Assembly (NCBI RefSeq): GCF_030534315.2 | Contig: NZ_CP130558.2 | Span: 62,001 to 126,000, forward strand | Length of the DNA stretch: 64,000 nucleotides | Direction of reading: 5' to 3' | DNA from: Thermoanaerobacterium sp. CMT5567-10 | GTDB lineage: Bacteria; Bacillota; Thermoanaerobacteria; Thermoanaerobacterales; Thermoanaerobacteraceae | Shown here: positions 8,391 to 17,805 of the stretch, one piece after another | How positions within the stretch are numbered: the first letter of the stretch is position 1 | How the letters are laid out: every line of letters starts with the position of its first letter | Notes under the pieces: model-generated | Database searches by the model: none | Told to the model about the DNA's origin: nothing | Seen by the model: the letters and a program-made list of their open reading frames with translations, nothing else | Program-made: the position numbers and the translations under genes

Positions 8391-9908
8391 ATGCCTGCTT
8401 TTATAAACAATATAAGAAGCCAAATCAATAATTTTTGGAATAAATTTGATAAAAAACAAAAAATACAGATTGGAATAATATCATTATTATTAATTAGTAG
8501 TATAGCATTATTAGTATACATTATTAATAGACCTAACTATGAAGTTTTATACTCTGATTTAAGTGTTAAAGATGCCGGCGCAGTAGTTGATAAGTTAAAA
8601 AATGAATTAAAAATCCCATACAAAATCGAAGGAAACGGAAGTACAATATTAGTTCCTGCTCAATATAAAGACGAAGCACGAATGCAGCTTGCAACAGAAG
8701 GAATTCCACAAGATGGCTTTAGTTTTAGCGATGCAATGAATAATTCGTTGGCTACGACAGATCAGGAGAGAAAAGAAAAATACATTTATTTTGTACAAAA
8801 TGAAATACAGAATACATTAAAGACAATTGATGGTGTCCAAGATGCGAAAGTAAATATAGTAGTTCCAGATGAAAACAATTTTGTATTGTCGAATAATGAC
8901 AATTCATCAACAGCGGCTGTAATGTTACAGTTAAAACCGGGTGTTACATTAACAAATCAGCAAATCACTGGAATAACGAACTTTGTATCAAAAAGCGTTG
9001 AAGGACTAAATCCAGACAAAGTAACTATTATTGATGGGAACGGAAAAGTTTTGGTGGCTCAAAATGATAATACGCTTGATGGTGCAAGTTCTCAATACGC
9101 TCTTCAGATAAAGGTTCAAAATGATCTGCAGAATAATATTCAATCGCTTTTGGAACAAGTTTTTGGACCTGGAAATGTAATCGTAAGAGCCAGTGTTAAT
9201 TTGAATTTTGATAAACAAGTGCAAGACAAAGTAGAATGGCAGCCAGTGATTGATAACAATGGAATCATAAGAAGCACACAGACTATAAAAGAGATAGCTA
9301 ATGGTTCCAGCAATGGTGCACCGGCTGGCACGGCAACTAATAATCCTCCTGGTAGTACAACATACACAACTCAAAACAATGGTAATTCAAATTATAGCAA
9401 AACAGATACAACAATAAATTACGAGATTAATCAAATAAAAACTACTCTTACGTCAGCTCAAGGGAAAATACAGAATATATCATTGAGTGTGGTAGTAAAC
9501 AACAATAATTTAAGCCCGACAATGAAACAGCAGCTTACAGATCTTGTATCAAATGCTGCTGGAGGCAAGAACGTATCTGTTTCCGTCATGGGGATAAAAT
9601 TTAATAACGATTTATTGAATCAGATGAAAAATACTCAAAAGCAATCATTCCCATACGTATGGTTAATAATATTAGGTGCGTTGCTTTTAGCGGGAGGTGC
9701 CTTCTATGCTATGAAAAAGAAAAACAAAGAGTTAATTCCTGCTACTAATTTAGAAGAAGCTATGTCGACTGAGGAGCCTGGAAAAGAAATAGAAGAATTA
9801 GATGTAACTAGTGAAAAAGATGAAAAGATGAAACAGATAGAAAAATTTATAAAGCAAAAGCCAGACATAGTTGCACAATTAATCAGAACTTGGCTCAACG
9901 AAGAATAG
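8391..9908 (+). CDS. fliF: Flagellar MS-ring protein FliF
   Basis: FliF forms the membrane-embedded MS ring that anchors the C-ring and surrounds the export gate. An N-terminal transmembrane helix (about 24-44) is followed by YscJ-like ring-building motifs (YEVLYSDLSVKDAGAVVDKL), then an Asn/Ser/Thr/Gly-rich periplasmic linker (about 300-345). A second transmembrane helix (about 420-440) precedes an acidic cytoplasmic tail that binds FliG. I chose the ATG at 8391, which follows GAGGTG; a TTG three bases earlier is also in frame. The length is 505 aa. Confidence 0.96.
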   Translation: MPAFINNIRSQINNFWNKFDKKQKIQIGIISLLLISSIALLVYIINRPNYEVLYSDLSVKDAGAVVDKLKNELKIPYKIEGNGSTILVPAQYKDEARMQLATEGIPQDGFSFSDAMNNSLATTDQERKEKYIYFVQNEIQNTLKTIDGVQDAKVNIVVPDENNFVLSNNDNSSTAAVMLQLKPGVTLTNQQITGITNFVSKSVEGLNPDKVTIIDGNGKVLVAQNDNTLDGASSQYALQIKVQNDLQNNIQSLLEQVFGPGNVIVRASVNLNFDKQVQDKVEWQPVIDNNGIIRSTQTIKEIANGSSNGAPAGTATNNPPGSTTYTTQNNGNSNYSKTDTTINYEINQIKTTLTSAQGKIQNISLSVVVNNNNLSPTMKQQLTDLVSNAAGGKNVSVSVMGIKFNNDLLNQMKNTQKQSFPYVWLIILGALLLAGGAFYAMKKKNKELIPATNLEEAMSTEEPGKEIEELDVTSEKDEKMKQIEKFIKQKPDIVAQLIRTWLNEE

Positions 9909-9924
9909 GATGGTGGTGTCTACT

Positions 9925-10932
9925 TTGGCAAGAAGTTCTATTACAGGTAAACAAAAATGTGCTATGCTTTTAATTGCTTTAGGACCAGCTACAGCAGCAC
10001 AAATATACAAACATCTAAAAGAAGAGGAAATAGAGCAGCTAACCTTGGAGATTGCTAATATCAGAAACATATCTCCTGAAGAAAAAGATAAGATTTTGGA
10101 TGACTTTTATAATATGTGTATAGCACAGGAGTATATTATAGAAGGTGGCATAGACTATGCTAAAGAAATTTTAGAAAAAGCATTGGGATCTCAACAGGCT
10201 TTAGAAATTATTAATAAGCTTACTTCGACATTGAAGGTTAGACCTTTTGATTTTGTGAGACGTGCAGATCCATCTCAAATATTAAGTTTTATACAAAACG
10301 AACATCCGCAGACAATAGCGATGATACTATCATATCTAAAACCTCAACAGGCTGGTGTTATATTATCATCGCTTCCTGAAAGTATTCAGTCTGATGTGGC
10401 TATGAGAATTGCAAAAATGGAAGCTACATCGCCTGAAATTGTAAAGGAAGTTGAACGAATTTTAGAAAAGAAATTGTCATCTTTAGTCACACAAGATTAC
10501 ACATCAACAGGTGGCATACAGACGATTGTGGATATTTTAAATGCGGTTGATCGCTCTACAGAGAAAAATATTATTGATACACTTGAAACTAAAGACATTG
10601 AGCTTGTAGAAGAAATTAAAAGGCGCATGTTTGTATTTGAAGATATTATAATGTTAGATAATCGTTCAATACAGAGAGTCTTGAGAGAAGTGGACAATCA
10701 CGATATTGCACTGGCACTTAAAGGATCTAACGAAGAAGTTCAAAGGGTTATTTATAGCAATATGTCAAAGAGATTGGCAGACATGATTAAAGAAGACATT
10801 CAATACATGGGTCCAGTCAGATTAAAAGATGTGGAAGAGGCACAGCAAAAGATAGTAAATATTATAAGGCGTTTAGAAGATGCTGGAGAAATAGTTATAT
10901 CAAGGGGTGGAGGTGATGAAATAATTGTATAG
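9925..10932 (+). CDS. fliG: Flagellar motor switch protein FliG
   Basis: FliG is the C-ring subunit that contacts the stator and generates torque. It opens ARSSITGKQKCAMLLIALGP, like other Firmicute FliG N-termini. The middle-domain EHPQTIAMILSYL motif (EHPQ) and the C-terminal charged torque helix are present. The start is uncertain: TTG at 9925 gives the family-like M-A-R-S-S beginning and follows GGTGGTG, while ATG at 9910 adds five residues. The 3' end overlaps fliH by eight bases. Confidence 0.95.
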   Translation: MARSSITGKQKCAMLLIALGPATAAQIYKHLKEEEIEQLTLEIANIRNISPEEKDKILDDFYNMCIAQEYIIEGGIDYAKEILEKALGSQQALEIINKLTSTLKVRPFDFVRRADPSQILSFIQNEHPQTIAMILSYLKPQQAGVILSSLPESIQSDVAMRIAKMEATSPEIVKEVERILEKKLSSLVTQDYTSTGGIQTIVDILNAVDRSTEKNIIDTLETKDIELVEEIKRRMFVFEDIIMLDNRSIQRVLREVDNHDIALALKGSNEEVQRVIYSNMSKRLADMIKEDIQYMGPVRLKDVEEAQQKIVNIIRRLEDAGEIVISRGGGDEIIV

Positions 10933-11695
10933 GATATTAAAAAATAAAGATTGTATAAATTCATCACCTGTTGTTATTGAAAAACCTCATATTAAAAAGT
11001 TGAATAATTTATCAAATGATAAGATTAATAATAATAATGACTCTATACAATATATAGAATTTAAGAAGAAACTGGAGAAAATAAGCATTATTCAGGATGA
11101 CATTGTTAAATCCGCTAAGGATGAGGCAGAAAAGCTTATAAATAATGCAAAAAAGATAGCAGAAGAAATAAAGGAAAATGCAAAGCAAGTTGGTTATAAA
11201 GAAGGGTTTGATAGGGGCTATAAAGAAGGCCTAAATAAGGGAATAGATGAAGGCAAAGATAGAACTTCTTCTATACTTAAGGAAGCACGAGAGATAAAAA
11301 AAATGATATTAGATGAGAAAAAAAATTTACAAAAAGAAGTCGAGAGTGATATTGTTTCAACTGTAATTTATTGTGTGAAAAAGATAATTGATATAAATAT
11401 GGAAGAAAACAGAGATTTAGTCATTAATCTTGTGAAAAAGGGATTGGAAAATTACGAAGCTTCAAATACAGTGACAGTCAGAGTAAGTGAGGAAGATTAC
11501 GAATTCTTGGTTAAAAATAAAGACAAAGTATTAAAAAATTTAAAATTCATTGATGACATTAATATAGTAAGAGATATATCATTAGATAAGTACGATTGTA
11601 TTGTTCAGACTCCGTCAGGAATGATTGACTCAGGTTTAAAAACACAATTAGAAAGTCTAAAAGATGCGCTAAAAGGTGTTCTAAATGATCAGTAA
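10925..11695 (+). CDS. fliH: Flagellar assembly protein FliH
   Basis: FliH regulates the FliI ATPase and tethers it to the C-ring. It is a charged protein of 256 aa. A variable N-terminus is followed by a helical section with repeated small/charged spacing (KEGFDRGYKEGLNKGIDEGK) that resembles the GxxxG-type repeats of FliH, and then a FliH/HrpE-like C-terminal domain. The TTG start at 10925 lies inside the end of fliG, seven bases after a strong GGAGGTGAT. It overlaps fliI by 11 bases. Confidence 0.9.
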   Translation: MYRILKNKDCINSSPVVIEKPHIKKLNNLSNDKINNNNDSIQYIEFKKKLEKISIIQDDIVKSAKDEAEKLINNAKKIAEEIKENAKQVGYKEGFDRGYKEGLNKGIDEGKDRTSSILKEAREIKKMILDEKKNLQKEVESDIVSTVIYCVKKIIDINMEENRDLVINLVKKGLENYEASNTVTVRVSEEDYEFLVKNKDKVLKNLKFIDDINIVRDISLDKYDCIVQTPSGMIDSGLKTQLESLKDALKGVLNDQ

Positions 11696-13001
11696 TAATT
11701 TTTTTGAAAGATATAAGACGGTTTTACGTGACAAAAGTTTTATAAAGTATTATGGAAAAGTAAGCCAAGTTGTTGGTTTGACGATAGAAAGCATTGGCCC
11801 AATATCTAATGTTGGAGATGTTTGTGAAATAAAGTCTATAAACGGAAATACAATTTATGCTGAAGTGATGGGATTTAAAGATGATAAAGTTTATTTGATG
11901 CCTTTAGGAGATATGGATGGCATAGGGCCTGGAAATAGCGTTATATCTACAGGACAAAAATTAAAAATAGGTGTTGGAGAAGAGTTATTGGGAAGAGTTA
12001 TAGATGCATTAGGCAATCCAATTGATGGGAAAGGGCCTATAAAATTTAAGAAACTTGTAAGCACTAATAATGTTCCACCGAATCCCATTGAGAGAAAGAG
12101 AATAAGGGAAGTGATGCCTCTTGGCATAAAAGCAATAGATGGTTTGCTTACATGTGGTAAAGGACAGAGAATAGGTATTTTTGCTGGTAGTGGCGTAGGA
12201 AAAAGTACTCTACTTGGAATGATAGCCAGGAATGCCAAATCTGATATTAATGTAATTGCTTTAATTGGCGAAAGAGGAAGAGAAGTAAATGAGTTTATTG
12301 AGAAAGACTTAGGTAAGGATGGTTTAAAAAGATCGATTTTAGTAGTATCAACATCTGATACACCAGCATTGATGAGAGTTAAAGGTGCAATGACTGCTAC
12401 ATCTATTGCAGAATATTTCAGAGACCAAGGGCTTGATGTTTTATTTATGATGGATTCTGTTACAAGATTTGCTATGGCACAAAGAGAAATAGGGTTGTCT
12501 ATTGGTGAAGCTCCTGTTTCAAGAGGTTATACACCTTCAGTTTTTTCGGTTCTTCCTAAGTTATTAGAAAGAGCGGGCTCTGCAAAAAATGGCTCTATAA
12601 CAGCTCTCTATACAGTTTTGGTAGACGGTGATGATTTAAATGAACCGATAACAGATGCTGTCAGAGGCATATTAGATGGACATGTAGTTTTGTCAAGAAA
12701 ACTTGCAAATAAAGGGCAATATCCTGCAATTGATATTTTAGCAAGTATTAGCAGAGTCATGAATGATATTGTATCAGACGAACACAAAAATTTGTCTTCG
12801 AAATTTAAAAGTATATTATCAGTTTATGAGGAATCAGAAGATTTAATTAATATAGGTGCTTATGCAAGGGGAAGTAATCCTAAAATAGATGAAGCGATTT
12901 CATTACACGACGATATGATAAATTATATAAAACAGAATACAGATGAAAATTATAATTTTGAAGATGAACTTAATATGCTGAAAAATATTTTAAACAGGTG
13001 A
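11685..13001 (+). CDS. fliI: Flagellum-specific export ATPase FliI
   Basis: FliI is the F1-beta-like ATPase that energises and organises flagellar export. Walker A AGSGVGKS is at 167-174. ALIGERGREVNEF and LFMMDSVTRFAMAQREIGL are family hallmarks, the second containing the Walker B region. The GEAPVSRGYTPSVFS loop is also conserved. The length is 438 aa. The ATG follows AAAGGTG inside the end of fliH, so the pair is translationally coupled. Confidence 0.97.
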   Translation: MISNNFFERYKTVLRDKSFIKYYGKVSQVVGLTIESIGPISNVGDVCEIKSINGNTIYAEVMGFKDDKVYLMPLGDMDGIGPGNSVISTGQKLKIGVGEELLGRVIDALGNPIDGKGPIKFKKLVSTNNVPPNPIERKRIREVMPLGIKAIDGLLTCGKGQRIGIFAGSGVGKSTLLGMIARNAKSDINVIALIGERGREVNEFIEKDLGKDGLKRSILVVSTSDTPALMRVKGAMTATSIAEYFRDQGLDVLFMMDSVTRFAMAQREIGLSIGEAPVSRGYTPSVFSVLPKLLERAGSAKNGSITALYTVLVDGDDLNEPITDAVRGILDGHVVLSRKLANKGQYPAIDILASISRVMNDIVSDEHKNLSSKFKSILSVYEESEDLINIGAYARGSNPKIDEAISLHDDMINYIKQNTDENYNFEDELNMLKNILNR

Positions 13002-13005
13002 TAAT

Positions 13006-13458
13006 GTGAAAAAATTTAGATATTCATTGGAAACTGTACTTAATATCAAAGAGCAAAAGCAAAAGATGGAAAAAGAAAAATTGGCACTGCTAATTTCAAA
13101 ATATGAATTGCAAAAAAATAAACTCAATGAAATTCTTATTAAGATAAATGAAACACTTGAGAAAAATGAAATGAATGCTGTGATGGGCATATCTATAATG
13201 AATTTAAAACAATTTAATTTATATTTGGAGACATTGTACGAAAAATATAATGAGCAAAATGAAATTTTAAAAGCTTTAGAGGATGAAATCGAGAAAGAAA
13301 GACGAAAGCTAAGTGATGTTAGTAAGGAAAAAGAAGCACTTGAAAATTTAAAAGAAAAAAAATATGAAGAGTATAAATATCAGTCATTGCTAGAGCAAAA
13401 TTCAATTATCGATGAGCAAATATCATATAAAGTTGCTAGGTCTACTTTAGGAGGTTAA
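13006..13458 (+). CDS. fliJ: Flagellar export chaperone FliJ
   Basis: This is a 150-aa protein made almost entirely of charged heptad-like coiled coil. It opens KKFRYSLETVLNIKEQK, the FliJ signature. FliJ pairs with FliI in the export ATPase complex and resembles the gamma stalk of F-ATPases. The GTG start follows AGGTGATAAT, four bases after the fliI stop. Sequence alone is weakly specific; the position between fliI and the YlxF-like gene makes the call secure. Confidence 0.92.
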   Translation: MKKFRYSLETVLNIKEQKQKMEKEKLALLISKYELQKNKLNEILIKINETLEKNEMNAVMGISIMNLKQFNLYLETLYEKYNEQNEILKALEDEIEKERRKLSDVSKEKEALENLKEKKYEEYKYQSLLEQNSIIDEQISYKVARSTLGG

Positions 13459-13461
13459 TCG

Positions 13462-14043
13462 ATGGAAAAAGAAGAAACTGGAAATGAGAAAAGACCGCTA
13501 AAATTAAGTATAATTATTTTTATTGCAATTTTTATAATTCTAGTTGTTGGATTGTTATTCTATTTTAATATTGGTGGAATCAGCAGTCATACTTTAAAAT
13601 ATTTAAGCAATATACCGATATTAAAAGGCTTAATACAGGTTAAACCAACAACTAATTATGCTGATGAGCTGAAAAAGTTGACTAGTGAACTTAATACAAA
13701 ACAAAAAGAATTACAAAATGCGGAAGCAAGTTTAAGTGATAAACAAAAACAGATTGATGCATTGAAATCGCAGCTTCAAAAACAGCAAGATGAGATAAAT
13801 AGTTTAAAAGTGCAGTCAAATGCAAAAAAGACTGATTTAAAGACTTTGGCTACTTATTATGAAAATATGGACCCGCAAAATGCAGCAAATATTTTGAATC
13901 AAATAACGGACAACAATATTTTGATAGGTATTTTAGGTAATATGAATAAAGACAATGCATCTAAAATACTAGAACAGTTAGATTCCAAAAAAGCTGCAGA
14001 TATAACGAAAATACTATATACAAATGCCTCAACTATGCCATAG
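13462..14043 (+). CDS. YlxF/MotE-like membrane-anchored coiled-coil protein
   Basis: The 193-aa protein has one N-terminal transmembrane helix (about 15-36), a coiled coil (about 70-120), and a C-terminal MgtE-N-like domain with MDPQNAANILNQ and KDNASKILEQLDSKKAADI. This is the architecture of MotE/FlbB and of B. subtilis YlxF, which occupies the same slot between fliJ and fliK. In other bacteria MotE relatives chaperone MotB; the Bacillus role is unclear. It starts three bases after fliJ. Confidence 0.85.
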   Translation: MEKEETGNEKRPLKLSIIIFIAIFIILVVGLLFYFNIGGISSHTLKYLSNIPILKGLIQVKPTTNYADELKKLTSELNTKQKELQNAEASLSDKQKQIDALKSQLQKQQDEINSLKVQSNAKKTDLKTLATYYENMDPQNAANILNQITDNNILIGILGNMNKDNASKILEQLDSKKAADITKILYTNASTMP

Positions 14044-14058
14044 AAAGGAGATGATCAA

Positions 14059-15384
14059 ATGATACAAGTTATGAATATTTTAAATGGAATTATGCCATCA
14101 AAAAGTGATGATAAATTTACAAACAAAAAAGTCTCAGATTTTAAAAGCTTTATTAAAGTTGTTCAAAATGGAAGCAAAGATGAAAATAAAAGCTTTAATA
14201 GCAATAAAAAAGAAACAATAAACATCAAACAGCTATCAGATATAATAAATATGATTTTGAATTTAATAAACAATAATTTAACTATCGACAAAGTTATAAG
14301 TCAATCGAATTTGCAACCATTAGAAGAAAGCATTATAAACCAATTGTGCAGTGCAATACAGAACAGTCAAAACAAAGATGAAATAAATATGCAATACTTG
14401 GTAAATACGATTACTAAAATATTGAATGAAAAGTTTGGTTTAAATATTGATTCAAAAGATATTTTAAGTTTATTAAAAAATACCAATATGGAAAATACGA
14501 TAATTACAGTTGGTTCTAATGATGCGGATATAAAAGATGATAATATCAAGTTGAAATTAAGCACGAATAGTGATGATTTAAAACAGCAAATGGTAGCTGG
14601 CAGTGATAGCAAAAATATAAATACAGAGGCAAACAATAATGAAAAAAATACAAATATAAATAGCTTAACTGCAAAAACTGATAATAATTTAAAAGATGAA
14701 AATTTAAATCAAAACGGAAATCAGAGTAAAAATCAAGATTATAATAATGGTGAAGATGTTGACAGTCTTGTAACTGACAAAAATCAAAATATATCTAAAA
14801 AACTCGATAGCAAAATTGATCTAACAAAAGATAATAAAATAATTGACTTAAAACCTGACAACATTGTTGTTTTAAATGATAATCAAAATAAGCAATTAAC
14901 TGTAAACACTGAAAAAATTTTAGATGCTAAAAACCCTATACAGACAACGGACATAATTGATCAAATTGTAAAAAATATTAACATAACAAAATCAGATACC
15001 GAGTCAAACATAAAAATTCAACTTAAACCTGATTTTTTAGGGAATATGGAGATCGACATAAAATCTATGAATGGAAGTTTAACGGCAAATATTTTAACTG
15101 ACAACGAAAAAGTTAAGCATCAAATTGAAGCAAATTTAAACGTACTTAATAGTCAGTTGGAGTCAAAAGGTATAAAAATTGACAGCTTTAATGTATCTAT
15201 CGATAGAAATATGCAATTTACATCACAATACAGCGGACAGGAAAATAGCGGTGAAAAATACAAAAATCAAAATAACAATAGAATAAGGATTAATTATGAC
15301 GATTATGAAACTGCAGAGCTGGAATCACGTAGGTTTTTAACAGTTAATACTGTATCCAACGGCCATGTAGATGTGGTTGTATAA
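14059..15384 (+). CDS. fliK: Flagellar hook-length control protein FliK
   Basis: FliK acts as a secreted ruler that stops hook growth and switches export to filament substrates. The long middle section (about 130-290) is very rich in Asn, Asp, Lys and Ser and poorly conserved, as is normal. The C-terminal domain (about 310-390) carries IQLKPDFLGNMEIDI and VKHQIEANLNVLNSQLESKG, the conserved FliK_C pattern that contacts FlhB. The length is 441 aa. The ATG follows AAAGGAGATGATC. Confidence 0.9.
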   Translation: MIQVMNILNGIMPSKSDDKFTNKKVSDFKSFIKVVQNGSKDENKSFNSNKKETINIKQLSDIINMILNLINNNLTIDKVISQSNLQPLEESIINQLCSAIQNSQNKDEINMQYLVNTITKILNEKFGLNIDSKDILSLLKNTNMENTIITVGSNDADIKDDNIKLKLSTNSDDLKQQMVAGSDSKNINTEANNNEKNTNINSLTAKTDNNLKDENLNQNGNQSKNQDYNNGEDVDSLVTDKNQNISKKLDSKIDLTKDNKIIDLKPDNIVVLNDNQNKQLTVNTEKILDAKNPIQTTDIIDQIVKNINITKSDTESNIKIQLKPDFLGNMEIDIKSMNGSLTANILTDNEKVKHQIEANLNVLNSQLESKGIKIDSFNVSIDRNMQFTSQYSGQENSGEKYKNQNNNRIRINYDDYETAELESRRFLTVNTVSNGHVDVVV

Positions 15385-15397
15385 AGGAGGTGATAGT

Positions 15398-15805
15398 GTG
15401 GCAATAAATACTAATTACAATAATAGCTACATAAATACATATACTGATGGAACAAAAGTTACAAATCCAAATTCAGAATTAGGTAAAGATGAGTATTTGC
15501 AGCTTCTTGTCACTCAGCTGGAAAATCAAGATCCGTTAAATCCTATGGACGATAAAGAATTTATTGCGCAGATGGCACAATTTTCAGCTTTAGAGCAAAT
15601 GCTAAACTTAAACAGCAGCTTTAATGCGGTTAAAGCCTATAGTTTATTGGGCAAGATAATTTCTGCAAATATAGATACAGACGGAAATAGTTCAACTATT
15701 AGTGGAAAAGTTGATGCAGTTAAATTTGATGGAAGTAATTATTATTTAGAAGTTCAGGGATCATATATCTCATTAGATTCAGTCACTTCCGTGTCAGAAC
15801 AATAA
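15398..15805 (+). CDS. flgD: Flagellar hook assembly (cap) protein FlgD
   Basis: FlgD is the cap that assembles hook subunits. The conserved core LGKDEYLQLLVTQLENQDPL, followed by NPMDDKEFIAQMAQFS, is diagnostic. At 135 aa it is a short form, keeping the N-terminal FlgD domain with only a small C-terminal region, as in Bacillus. I chose GTG at 15398, directly after AAGGAGGTGATA; reading upstream would translate the ribosome site itself. Confidence 0.93.
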   Translation: MAINTNYNNSYINTYTDGTKVTNPNSELGKDEYLQLLVTQLENQDPLNPMDDKEFIAQMAQFSALEQMLNLNSSFNAVKAYSLLGKIISANIDTDGNSSTISGKVDAVKFDGSNYYLEVQGSYISLDSVTSVSEQ

Positions 15806-15835
15806 AATTGAAATATAGAGATAGGAGGAATAATC

Positions 15836-17098
15836 ATGTTGAGGTCAATGTATTCAGCAGTATCTGGTTTAAAAGCACATCAAGCTGAAATGGATGTTAT
15901 AGGCAACAATATTGCTAATGTAAATACTGTTGGTTATAAGGCAAGCAGAATGACATTTAAAGAGATATTCAGTCAAACAATAAAAGGAGCATCAGCACCA
16001 CAAGGTAGCGGTGGAGGTACAAATCCTCAGCAAGTTGGTCTTGGTGTTGCTATAGCATCGATAGATACTTTGTTTACAAATGGTGGTGCACAAAGAACAG
16101 ACAATCCAACAGATTTATCAATAGATGGTAATGGATTTTTTATAGTGAATAATGGCGGTGCAAATTTATATACAAGAGCAGGAAATTTTTTCTTTGACTC
16201 AAATGGTGATCTTGTGACACCAGATGGATATAAGGTAATGGGTTGGATTTCTCAAGATGGAAAAACGGTAAATACAGACACTGGCAATTTGTCACCAATA
16301 AGCATTAAAAATTGGTCAAGTACATCACCTGCGTCTACTAAATCAATCCAATTAGGTGGAAATCTCGATGCAAGTACAAGTATTGGAAGCTCAGTCAGCT
16401 ATAATGTTACTATATATGATTCACAAGGCGGAAGCCATGTAGCAACGATTCAATTTACTAAACAAGATAATGCAGGGAATTGGAGTGCTGAAATAACAAA
16501 CTTTGACGGCAATGATTTGTCAACATCTCCAGTTGCTATAGGTACAATACAATTTGATTCAAATGGATTGATAATAGATCCAGCAGCAAGTGTTTTCTCA
16601 GTTAATGTATCATCATTACCGATTAGTGATATAAATGCGACTTTGGGAGATGGAACGAATATAACAATAGATCTTTCAAATCTTACCATGTATTCTGATT
16701 CAACAAATATACAAGAATTAAGTAAAGATGGAAATGAAGCCGGTTCAATAGAAAGTATAAATATAGACCAGTATGGAGTGGTAAGCGGGATTTACTCAAA
16801 TGGCAGAACACAAGTGATTGGACAGATAGCACTAGCGGATTTTCAGAATACACAAGGTTTAGAAAAAGTAGGCAATACGATGTTTATAAATACAGTTAAT
16901 TCTGGTGATTCCATGATTGGCGCTGCAAATACAGGAACTAGGGGCACCATAAACCCTGGAACGCTTGAAATGTCTAATGTTGATCTTGCTAATGAATTTG
17001 CTAATATGATTACAACGCAAAGAGGCTTTGAAGCGAATGCAAAGGTCATTACAGTATCAGATGAAATTTTGCAAGACCTTGTCAATCTAAAGAGGTGA
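15836..17098 (+). CDS. flgE: Flagellar hook protein FlgE
   Basis: FlgE is the main hook subunit. It has the rod/hook N-terminal motif MDVIGNNIANVNTVGYKASR and the family DGNGFFIV motif near residue 98. FlgE D2-type repeats in the middle are followed by the C-terminal NVDLANEFANMITTQRGFEANAK, here given in part. The length of 420 aa is in the normal hook range. The ATG follows AGGAGGAA. In older Bacillus literature this position is called flgG. Confidence 0.94.
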   Translation: MLRSMYSAVSGLKAHQAEMDVIGNNIANVNTVGYKASRMTFKEIFSQTIKGASAPQGSGGGTNPQQVGLGVAIASIDTLFTNGGAQRTDNPTDLSIDGNGFFIVNNGGANLYTRAGNFFFDSNGDLVTPDGYKVMGWISQDGKTVNTDTGNLSPISIKNWSSTSPASTKSIQLGGNLDASTSIGSSVSYNVTIYDSQGGSHVATIQFTKQDNAGNWSAEITNFDGNDLSTSPVAIGTIQFDSNGLIIDPAASVFSVNVSSLPISDINATLGDGTNITIDLSNLTMYSDSTNIQELSKDGNEAGSIESINIDQYGVVSGIYSNGRTQVIGQIALADFQNTQGLEKVGNTMFINTVNSGDSMIGAANTGTRGTINPGTLEMSNVDLANEFANMITTQRGFEANAKVITVSDEILQDLVNLKR

Positions 17099-17113
17099 TG
17101 AAATTAATTTCAT
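17098..17113. repeat. 16-bp perfect palindrome after flgE
   Basis: ATGAAATTAATTTCAT is a perfect palindrome that starts on the last base of the flgE stop codon and lies before flbD. It has no T-tract, so it is not a terminator. It may be an mRNA hairpin or chance in AT-rich sequence. Confidence 0.4.
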
Positions 17114-17136
17114 GATTTATTAAGAGGGGCTTTTAA

Positions 17137-17322
17137 GTGATTAATGTAACGAAGTTAAATGGTGACGAATTTACAGTAAATGCTGACATGATAGAATTTA
17201 TAGAAGAAACTCCTGATACGGTTATAAGTTTGATTAGCGGCAAGAAGGTAGTTGTAAAGGAAAGAAAAGATGAGATTATTGAAAAAGTCATTGATTATAA
17301 ACGAAAAATTTTTATTAAATAA
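17137..17322 (+). CDS. flbD: FlbD family small flagellar protein
   Basis: A 61-aa protein opening INVTKLNGDEFTVNADMIEF and continuing with ETPDTVISLISGKKVVVKE is a clear match to the small FlbD (B. subtilis SwrD/YlzI) family found next to flgE. In Bacillus SwrD raises flagellar torque. The GTG start follows AAGAGGGG. In many clostridia motA and motB follow; here fliL comes next. Confidence 0.9.
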   Translation: MINVTKLNGDEFTVNADMIEFIEETPDTVISLISGKKVVVKERKDEIIEKVIDYKRKIFIK

Positions 17323-17392
17323 TTTAAGTCATTTAAAAGGAGAGGCCCAAAATAGTAAGAATTAATTTCTTAAATATAGTAGGGGTGTTGTC
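17323..17392 (+). other. Gap with orphan ribosome site between flbD and fliL
   Basis: This 70-base gap contains AAGGAGAGG (17337-17345), a strong Shine-Dalgarno sequence with no ATG, GTG or TTG at usable distance downstream. A separate GGGGTG serves fliL. It may be a relic of a lost gene such as motA, which often occupies this slot in clostridia, but no coding remnant is visible. Confidence 0.35.
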
Positions 17393-17791
17393 ATGAAAAA
17401 TAACATCATAATAATAATTTTGCTAGTAATAATCATAGCATTTGGAGGTGCATTTTTCTATTTCAATTATAATTCAAAACCGGCTAAAATAGTATATTAT
17501 AATTATTCTCCGGGAGATGAATTTGTTACAAATTTAAAAGGTGATGATAAATTTATCAAAGCAGGCGTTGAACTAGAGGTTTATGACAAAAATGTATTAA
17601 ACGAATTAAAAGATCAAAACCCAAAAATAAGAGATGCGATACTTCAAATTCTAAGAAATAAAACTGCTCAAGACTTGGAAGGTTCAGATGGACAAGCTAA
17701 ACTTCAGAACGAAATAAAAAATAAAATCAACAAGATTTTAGGTGCAGATAAAATAACGAATGTTTATTTTGATGATTTTATTGTTCAATAG
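17393..17791 (+). CDS. fliL: Flagellar basal body-associated protein FliL
   Basis: A single-pass inner-membrane protein of 132 aa with one N-terminal transmembrane helix (about 3-25) and a small extracytoplasmic domain. FliL proteins ring the stator and support motor function. The C-terminal half (VYDKNVLNELKDQNPKIRDA, then LRNKTAQDLEGSDGQAKLQ) is the FliL-type pattern. It sits directly upstream of fliM as usual. Confidence 0.88.
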   Translation: MKNNIIIIILLVIIIAFGGAFFYFNYNSKPAKIVYYNYSPGDEFVTNLKGDDKFIKAGVELEVYDKNVLNELKDQNPKIRDAILQILRNKTAQDLEGSDGQAKLQNEIKNKINKILGADKITNVYFDDFIVQ

Positions 17792-17805
17792 GAAGGAGAG
17801 TTCTC

